64,000 nt of DNA, from positions 124,001 to 188,000 of the forward strand of contig JAGZIW010000002.1 of the NCBI GenBank assembly GCA_018366035.1, given 5' to 3'. The DNA comes from Butyricicoccus pullicaecorum. Lineage in GTDB: Bacteria > Bacillota > Clostridia > Oscillospirales > Butyricicoccaceae. The translations under genes were made by a program, and so were the position numbers. Below the pieces are notes generated by a model. The model saw only the letters and a list, made by a program, of their open reading frames with translations, made no database searches and had not been told where the DNA came from. This document shows positions 58,595-64,000 of this stretch, one piece after another; position 1 is the first letter of the stretch; the number at the start of each line of letters is the position of its first letter.

Positions 58595-59263
58595 TTACTT
58601 TTCCTCTCTTTCTGCGATATCCGTATTTTTCTTTGTCATTTTCTTGTGTATTTTCTGTTCCCTTGCAACCTGCTTGGCAGCAGCCGCACTGCGTCTGTCC
58701 TCAGGAGAAATCGTTCCAAGATGCACATGCAGCTTTTCTGCAAGCTTCTGTGCATCTGCACAATGTGTTTGCTCCAGCGCACGCTGTAAAATCTCTCCAC
58801 TGGCACGCGCATCTGAAGCTGCCTGATGATGGTGAAGCGAAATGTGCAATGCGCCTGCCACTGTATTCAGTTTATGATTTTCAAGCTCTGGCCATACCTT
58901 TTTGGACACCTCAACCGTACAAATATACCGACAGGTTGGCAGTGGAATATGATAAAACTCCAGACAACGGCATAGCACCTCTGTATCAAAAGCTGCATTG
59001 TGGCAGACGAGAATACTGCCCTCTATCCGCTCCTTAACCTTTTCCCAGACCTGTTCAAAGGTTGGTGCGTCTTCTACCATGCTGCGCGTAATTCCATGAA
59101 TCTTTACATTATACCAATGAAATTTTCCGACCGACTCGGGTGGACGAATCAAAAAGCTTTCCGAGCCGACCAGCACATGGTCCTCATAATAGGACAGACC
59201 AATTGCGCAGGCACTGGTATAGTATCCGTTTCCGGTCTCAAAGTCCATTGCAACATATCTCAC
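58595..59263 (-). CDS. DnaQ-like DEDDh 3'-5' exonuclease
   Basis: The start is GTG 59263, which follows GGAAAGGGGGG; the ATG upstream lies inside the DUF2461 gene. The ~222-residue protein has the exonuclease domain with 'VAMDFETGN' (Exo I, D and E), 'LVCHNAAFDTEVL' (Exo II, D) and 'HHHQAASDARAS' (Exo III, H and D). A ~50-residue basic helical tail follows. It is a stand-alone proofreading-type nuclease of the PolC-epsilon-like group. Its start overlaps the upstream DUF2461 gene by 26 bp. Confidence 0.9.
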   Translation of the reverse strand: MRYVAMDFETGNGYYTSACAIGLSYYEDHVLVGSESFLIRPPESVGKFHWYNVKIHGITRSMVEDAPTFEQVWEKVKERIEGSILVCHNAAFDTEVLCRCLEFYHIPLPTCRYICTVEVSKKVWPELENHKLNTVAGALHISLHHHQAASDARASGEILQRALEQTHCADAQKLAEKLHVHLGTISPEDRRSAAAAKQVAREQKIHKKMTKKNTDIAEREEK

Positions 59264-59957
59264 GAATATCCCCCCTTTCCTTTTTCGCCTGTTCGCGAAT
59301 CGTACACAGAAAATCATAAAACGGCTTGAGTCTGTGAAACCGTTCTATCATCTCCGGAACAAAGCTGCCGTCAAATGCCGGCGAAAAGTCCTCCGTTTCT
59401 GTGAAATCCACGCCAAGCTGCTTTCGATTGAGCCACGGCTGGTACTGCGCAGCTGCCTGCGGACACTTGGGTCTTTTGTAAAGCGCTCCCGCAAGCTCCA
59501 TTCCTTCAATCTCCTGTACTGCTTTGTAGGCAGCTTGAAACCGAATATCTTCTTTTACAATCAAATGGCGTGCCTGTTCCATTTCGCCGCGTCCAAACCC
59601 GCCCCAACAGCCATATCTCCAAAATTCTGGTCCAATCTCCATATAATAAAATGGCACATCTTCAAACTGTGCGCGCGGACGCCGGAAATAGATCCAGAGA
59701 TTCGATCGATACAGCGTTTTATCCTTGGTATATCGGGTATCTCTCCGCACACGCGATATCATGCGCGATGGGATAACCACAAAGGCAGGATCAATCGCGA
59801 GCATGTCCGTCTTGACAGACTCACACAAGTCATAAAATGGACGAATTGCAAGTTCCTTGATCTGTGCTTTATGCTCCTCATAAAACACAGGAGAATTCAT
59901 CATCTGATTTTCTACTAGAAGATCCAAGCCCTGCGGACAAAATCCTGTAAATTCCAT
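59238..59957 (-). CDS. DUF2461 family protein
   Basis: The 239-residue protein has the DUF2461 landmarks 'IDPAFVVIPSRMISRVRRDTRYTKDKTLY' (split here over residues ~55-83), 'PFYYMEIGPEFWRYGCWGG' and 'RYT.D..LYR' near the middle. Its function is unknown; members are soluble. It leads a run with the exonuclease, the small membrane protein and the AI-2E transporter. AAAGGAGC lies before the ATG. Confidence 0.85.
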   Translation of the reverse strand: MEFTGFCPQGLDLLVENQMMNSPVFYEEHKAQIKELAIRPFYDLCESVKTDMLAIDPAFVVIPSRMISRVRRDTRYTKDKTLYRSNLWIYFRRPRAQFEDVPFYYMEIGPEFWRYGCWGGFGRGEMEQARHLIVKEDIRFQAAYKAVQEIEGMELAGALYKRPKCPQAAAQYQPWLNRKQLGVDFTETEDFSPAFDGSFVPEMIERFHRLKPFYDFLCTIREQAKKERGDIREICCNGL

Positions 59958-60116
59958 TCTTTGCTCCTTTTCTTTGCTTCTCTTATTCTATCCTGTTTTT
60001 TCCCGAAAGGCAAACAGAATTTACAAATTGTCCGTTCCCTTTCATGGATAAATACGGTATAATATTATACAGTATACATTTCCTATCTTCAATTCACGTT
60101 AGGAGGAGCTATCATC

Positions 60117-60602
60117 ATGAATGTAAAAGAAAAAATTTTAACCATATTGGAACAAGATGCACGTTTAACCCCTCAGCAGATTGCTGACATGGTACAAATC
60201 GATCTGGCAGAGCTGGAGAGCATGCTGCGCGACATGGAAAAAGACAGCACCATTCTCGGCTACAAGACCCTCATTGACTGGGATAAGACTGACCGTGAGC
60301 AGGTAACTGCCCTCATCGAAGTTAAAATCACCCCGCAGAAGGGCATGGGCTTTGACGAAATCGCACGCCAAATCTACTCACACCATCAGGTAGAGAGCGT
60401 ATATCTCATGTCTGGCGGCTTTGATCTGACTGTGATCATCTCCGGCCGCACTATGCGAGATGTCGCACGCTTTGTATCTGAGCAGCTTGCGCCGATGGAA
60501 AATGTCCTGTCCACCGGAACCCACTTTATCTTGAAAAAATATAAAGAACAGGGTGTTACTTTTAACCCCGATGACTCCGACAGTCGGGAGGTTATGATGT
60601 AA
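60117..60602 (+). CDS. Lrp/AsnC family transcriptional regulator
   Basis: The 161-residue regulator has an N-terminal helix-turn-helix (residues ~5-50, 'LTPQQIADMVQIDLAELESM') and a C-terminal RAM/AsnC ligand domain ('IEVKITPQKGMGFDEIARQI' and 'LMSGGFDLTVIISG'). Regulators of this type sense amino acids. It is followed directly (1 bp gap) by an aminotransferase gene, so it probably controls that operon. The start follows TAGGAGGAG. A TATAAT box lies at about 60058. Confidence 0.92.
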   Translation: MNVKEKILTILEQDARLTPQQIADMVQIDLAELESMLRDMEKDSTILGYKTLIDWDKTDREQVTALIEVKITPQKGMGFDEIARQIYSHHQVESVYLMSGGFDLTVIISGRTMRDVARFVSEQLAPMENVLSTGTHFILKKYKEQGVTFNPDDSDSREVMM

Positions 60603-60603
60603 A

Positions 60604-61770
60604 ATGGTCGATTACTCAAAAATCTTATCCGAGCGCGTACAATCGGTCAAGCCATCTGGAATCCGCAAGTTTTTTGACCTCGCTTCCACAATGGACGACG
60701 TCATTTCTCTGGGTGTTGGCGAACCTGACTTTGAAACGCCATGGCAGGTACGCCGCGCTGGTATTACCTCTCTCGAAAAAGGACGCACCTTCTATACCTC
60801 AAACTGGGGCTTGCAGCAGCTGCGCGATGAAATCGCCGGTCTGGCGCTGCGCCGTTACGATTTGTTCTATGACCCACAAGACGAAATCCTTGTGACTGTC
60901 GGCGGCAGTGAAGCAATTGATAACGCTCTGCGTTCCTTTATCTCCATTGGAGATGAGGTCTTGATTCCAGAACCTTGCTTTGTTTGCTATGAACCCCTGA
61001 CTACAATGGCAGGCGGTGTTCCGATTTCTATTCCCACCGTTGCAGAAGAAGATTTCAAACTCACACCAGAACGTCTGCGCGCAGCAATGACTCCAAAAAC
61101 CAAGGTTCTGATTCTGCCTTATCCAAACAATCCCACCGGAGCGATCATGAATCGGCAAGAACTGGAAGCCATTGCTGAGGTTCTGCGAGACACCAATATT
61201 GTTGTCATTTCTGATGAAATCTACTGTATGCTGACCTATCAGGGGGAGCATGTCAGCTTTGCGCAAATCGATGGCATGCGAGAACGCACGATCGTCGTAG
61301 ATGGTTTTTCTAAATCCTACGCCATGACAGGTTGGCGTCTCGGCTGGGCAATGGGTCCGCGTGAGCTCATGCAGCCCATCTGCAAAATTCACCAGTTTGG
61401 CATTATGTGTGCGCCCACCACAGCACAATTCGCTGGTATTGAGGCCATTCGCACAGGCGATGATGATATCATTCATATGCGCAGTCAATATGATATCCGC
61501 CGCCGCTTCTTAGTGAGTGAACTGCGCAGTATGGGGCTTTCCTGCTTTGAACCGCATGGTGCCTTCTATGTATTTCCTTCGATCGCCTCCACCGGTTTAA
61601 CCTCTGAGGAATTCTGTAACCGTCTGCTTCAGGAGCAGCGCGTTGCCGTTATCCCGGGCAATGCATTCGGTGCAAGCGGAGAGGGTCATATCCGTATTTC
61701 TTACTCCTACTCCATGCAGCACCTGCGAGAAGCCTGCCGGCGTATACGTATTTTCCTAGAAAATCTGTAA
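60604..61770 (+). CDS. Class I/II pyridoxal-phosphate aminotransferase
   Basis: The 388-residue enzyme has 'SLGVGEPDFETPW' (substrate loop), 'YPNNPTGAIMN' (cofactor contact), 'DEIYCMLTY' and the PLP lysine in 'GFSKSYAMTGWRLGW' (about residue 235). It belongs to the aspartate/aromatic (subgroup I-gamma) branch often annotated as PatA-like. The amino donor is unknown. GGGAGG inside the end of the Lrp gene acts as its Shine-Dalgarno sequence, so the two are coupled. Confidence 0.92.
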   Translation: MVDYSKILSERVQSVKPSGIRKFFDLASTMDDVISLGVGEPDFETPWQVRRAGITSLEKGRTFYTSNWGLQQLRDEIAGLALRRYDLFYDPQDEILVTVGGSEAIDNALRSFISIGDEVLIPEPCFVCYEPLTTMAGGVPISIPTVAEEDFKLTPERLRAAMTPKTKVLILPYPNNPTGAIMNRQELEAIAEVLRDTNIVVISDEIYCMLTYQGEHVSFAQIDGMRERTIVVDGFSKSYAMTGWRLGWAMGPRELMQPICKIHQFGIMCAPTTAQFAGIEAIRTGDDDIIHMRSQYDIRRRFLVSELRSMGLSCFEPHGAFYVFPSIASTGLTSEEFCNRLLQEQRVAVIPGNAFGASGEGHIRISYSYSMQHLREACRRIRIFLENL

Positions 61771-61847
61771 CCGCAGCCCACACCTCCGCATAGGTTGATG
61801 TAGAAGGTTCTTCCTTCCACATTAAATTCTATACGGAGGTTTTTCTA

Positions 61848-62792
61848 ATGGCTGAAAAAATGTGTCCCGGTCCAGTGAATGGTGCAGCTGGTTTCCGCGA
61901 AGCGGTTTGTGTGCATACCAAAAAGGTCTATGACCAGTGCCGCAGCCGCGATTGTATGCGCAATCTGCGTGTGTATCTGCCGGTCGAAGATCAGTGTTTC
62001 ATCGAAGGCAATTCCGTCAGCGTCAAGCCGCGTTCGGCTGAACTCCTGACTGCTGTCATGGACGTAGAGCCAGTAACATTCCGGCGTGGCTTTTACAGCG
62101 TGGATATCCGCTTCTACTACAAGGTATCCGTAGAAGTATGCACCGGTGTTGGCTGCCCGCGAATCCTTGAGGGTCTTTCCGTCTATGACAAGCGCTGTAT
62201 CCTGTTTGGCAGCGAAGGTCATGCGCGCATCTTCTCCTCAAAGTATGTTCCGGATCAGATGGATTGTCAACTTGCAGAGCGCTCCAACCTTCCAACCGCT
62301 GTGCTGGAAGCTGTTGATGCGATCCTGCTGGACGCCCGCGTCGTTTATCCAACACAGCCCTGCTCTTGCGGCTGCCCTTGCGAGCTTCGTGAAGTACCGC
62401 GTGCAATTTGCGGCTGCTTCGGCGGTCGGGATTTGGCTTTGGATTCAACCAGCAACCAGTTGCTGGTCACAATCGGGCAGTTCTCCATCATCAAGCTGGA
62501 GCGCGATATCCAGCTTCTGATGCCCGCATACGACATCTGCATGCCGCAGAAGGATTGCTGTGACAATGTCGGCGGTGACAACGCCGAAGATCCATGCGAG
62601 GTATTCTCCCGCTTTGACTTCCCTGTTGATGAGTTCTTCCCGCCGCGCAAGGAATATGACCCTTGTGAACACCATCGCTGCGGCTCGACTCCACAGCCAC
62701 GCTCTCAGAATGGCGGCTGTAACAGCTGTTCTTCCGGAGGCAGCGGCAATAGCGGCGGCTCCTGCGGCGGTAATTCCTGCGGTTGCAAATAA
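61848..62792 (+). CDS. Conserved cysteine-rich protein with Gly/Ser/Cys tail
   Basis: The 314-residue protein contains about 26 cysteines. It has no signal peptide or membrane helix. The N-terminus ('AVCVHTKKVYDQCRSRDCMRNL') recurs in clostridial proteins of unknown function; I recall the pattern but no established role. The middle is beta-rich, 'CSCGCPCELREVPRAICGC' forms a cysteine cluster near residue 170, and the last ~35 residues are almost entirely Gly, Ser, Asn and Cys. The start follows GGAGG. A self-assembling, disulphide- or metal-linked protein such as a spore-coat component is possible (inference). A GAAGG-TTCTT-CCTTC hairpin precedes it. Confidence 0.75.
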   Translation: MAEKMCPGPVNGAAGFREAVCVHTKKVYDQCRSRDCMRNLRVYLPVEDQCFIEGNSVSVKPRSAELLTAVMDVEPVTFRRGFYSVDIRFYYKVSVEVCTGVGCPRILEGLSVYDKRCILFGSEGHARIFSSKYVPDQMDCQLAERSNLPTAVLEAVDAILLDARVVYPTQPCSCGCPCELREVPRAICGCFGGRDLALDSTSNQLLVTIGQFSIIKLERDIQLLMPAYDICMPQKDCCDNVGGDNAEDPCEVFSRFDFPVDEFFPPRKEYDPCEHHRCGSTPQPRSQNGGCNSCSSGGSGNSGGSCGGNSCGCK

Positions 62793-62805
62793 TCTATATA
62801 TTTTC

Positions 62806-62838
62806 AGCCCATGGATTTTTCCATGGGCTGCTTTTTCA
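62806..62838 (+). terminator. Intrinsic terminator of the cysteine-rich gene
   Basis: CAGCCCATGGA/TCCATGGGCTG with a 4-T loop is followed by CTTTTTC. It overlaps the end of the converging methyltransferase gene by 3 bp. Confidence 0.85.
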
Positions 62839-63999
62839 TTGAGGTAAAAATAAATCTTCGTCTGTAATAAAGAATCCCGTATCATTTTCTGCGCAGCGCC
62901 GGTCAAGTTCCGAAGTCGTGCCCACAAGCTCGCGCACCTGCTCATAGGCAGCACGTGCTTTGTCGTTATCCTGTTTGGTACGTGTTGCCCGAATGAGCAA
63001 ATTTTTTGGTGTATCCAAGGGAGAGATATACTCTACAACCGATACCTTGTAACCTTCTGCTTCGAGTTTTAACGCCCGCATACTGTCAGTCAACACGTCA
63101 TTGAAACGTGCCTTAAATACTCCATGTCTCATAAGCGGTTCCAATCCCGGAAGTGTATATTGATCGAGCAGCTCCTTGTGGCAGCATGGCACGCAGGCAA
63201 TATATTTTGCCTTTGCACGAATGGCAGTACCCAATGCCAAATCGGTTGCAATGTCACAGGCATGCAGAGAAATCACAGCGGTCACATGCTTCGGCGGCTG
63301 GTAGGTACGCAAATCAGCGGTTATAAACTCCATATTGTGATACCCAAGACGTTTTGCCATCTTCTGGCTCTCCGATACAACATGAGGATTGATATCAATC
63401 CCCACAATGCGGCAGCGGCGGCGCAGTACATCACGCAGATAATAATTCATCACAAAGGACAGGTAGGACTTGCCGCACGCACAGTCTAACAGCAGAATTT
63501 CCTCGCTGTCATCTTGCTCGAACATTGGCGCAACCAACTCAACATAGTGATCGATTTGATTATATTTACGGATCATATCGTTCTTAAGCTTACCATCTGC
63601 GGTCAATATCCCAATTTCACGCAAAAGTGCGCCTGCCTTATCGACCTGAATGAGATACTTTCTCCCCTGATCCAAAAGCGGATTGACAACGGTTTCCTGC
63701 GGCTCTGCCTGCTGTTCGGTCTGTTTCATGGAAACCCCACGTGCAGAAACCGTAATGGTCATGACACTTCCACGCTCGGTATAGGTAAGCACTGCATTTT
63801 CATAAACATCTGCCTGCTGCTCAAAAAATGAGATGGCTTCCTCCGCATCTATCATTCGTTCGGTTCCCTGAAAGGAGAGCACATAATCTCCTTGGTCTCC
63901 GTCCCTCAGAATCGCCCGAAACTTTTGATTCCCAGACTTAAATTCAAAGGTCGCAGATACAAAATAATCTCTGTTTTGCTTGAGCCGTGCCTGAATTCC
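62836..63999 (-). CDS. SAM-dependent methyltransferase (5' partial at right edge)
   Basis: The frame stays open to the right edge, so the N-terminus is outside the window; the internal GTG at 63882 is not needed. The visible part has an N-terminal region ('ERGSVMTITVSARGV') and then a Rossmann-fold methyltransferase with motif I 'LLLDCACGKSYLSFVM' and 'IVGIDINPHVV'. A Cys-containing 'ACVPCCHKELLDQY' segment follows. This resembles PF13679-type methyltransferases, some of which act on RNA. The substrate is not established. Confidence 0.82.
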   Translation of the reverse strand, partial: GIQARLKQNRDYFVSATFEFKSGNQKFRAILRDGDQGDYVLSFQGTERMIDAEEAISFFEQQADVYENAVLTYTERGSVMTITVSARGVSMKQTEQQAEPQETVVNPLLDQGRKYLIQVDKAGALLREIGILTADGKLKNDMIRKYNQIDHYVELVAPMFEQDDSEEILLLDCACGKSYLSFVMNYYLRDVLRRRCRIVGIDINPHVVSESQKMAKRLGYHNMEFITADLRTYQPPKHVTAVISLHACDIATDLALGTAIRAKAKYIACVPCCHKELLDQYTLPGLEPLMRHGVFKARFNDVLTDSMRALKLEAEGYKVSVVEYISPLDTPKNLLIRATRTKQDNDKARAAYEQVRELVGTTSELDRRCAENDTGFFITDEDLFLPQ

Positions 64000-64000
64000 A

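Noticed and set aside
1..64000. CRISPR array, prophage, IS element, rRNA or tRNA
   Set aside because: No regularly spaced repeats, integrase, transposase, structural phage genes or cloverleaf sequences were seen on either strand.

Overview
The window looks like a chromosomal segment of an anaerobic, spore-forming Firmicute of class Clostridia, possibly Oscillospirales (inference). It carries spoIVB, a PdaA-type deacetylase and a BofC-like protein (sporulation), a PPi-type phosphofructokinase, Rex, phosphotransacetylase, a T-box before pheST, a large-type SRP RNA and an acn-icd pair without citrate synthase. There is no prophage, IS element, CRISPR array, rRNA or tRNA that I can see. Nearly all of the window is dense, ordinary core genome.

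Layout. 1-4.7 kb: the end of a DnaC-like loader, a possible small RNA, an SbcD-like phosphoesterase with altered metal ligands, an acetyltransferase behind a promoter with a perfect 17-bp inverted repeat, a class C beta-lactamase-fold hydrolase and two gene relics. 4.7-12.2 kb (minus): a sugar ABC operon in the order ATPase, permease, lipoprotein, YesN-type regulator, a YesM-type kinase with no membrane sensor, and a tandem ABC 'ATPase' that has lost its nucleotide-binding motifs. 12.4-20.5 kb: spoIVB, yjfB, divergent fba and pfp, a GNAT gene and the gltX-glnS operon. 20.6-25.2 kb: less conserved genes, including an unrecognised ORF pair that may be one frameshifted gene, yjdF under a yjdF-motif riboswitch, a YitT protein, a flavin-fold protein and an SprA-like metallopeptidase.

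25.2-33.7 kb (minus): acn-icd-rex with a Rex-operator-like site in the leader, then polA, an arginine-phosphatase-like gene, rimI and tsaD. 33.9-39.9 kb (plus): a zinc-ribbon protein, T-box-controlled pheS-pheT, ireB, an Imm1-like orphan and a GntR/HutC regulator. 39.9-44.6 kb: a BcrA/lantibiotic-protection-like ABC exporter divergent from an OmpR/HisKA two-component pair. 44.7-51.7 kb (minus): prfC, recR, ybaB, dnaX, SRP RNA and a class A PBP. 51.9-64 kb: BofC-like, pdaA, DAHP synthase, an amidase, an isochorismatase-like hydrolase, pta, an AI-2E-type exporter, a DEDDh exonuclease, a DUF2461 protein, Lrp plus aminotransferase, a very cysteine-rich conserved protein and a methyltransferase running off the right edge.

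The least explained system is the sugar-sensing locus at 4.7-8.5 kb. Its kinase has no transmembrane segment and is followed, 6 bp later, by a pseudo-ABC ATPase. This suggests a signalling complex that reads the state of the transporter rather than an extracellular ligand (inference). Coordinates and starts were chosen by reading Shine-Dalgarno sequences by eye. No homology search was run.
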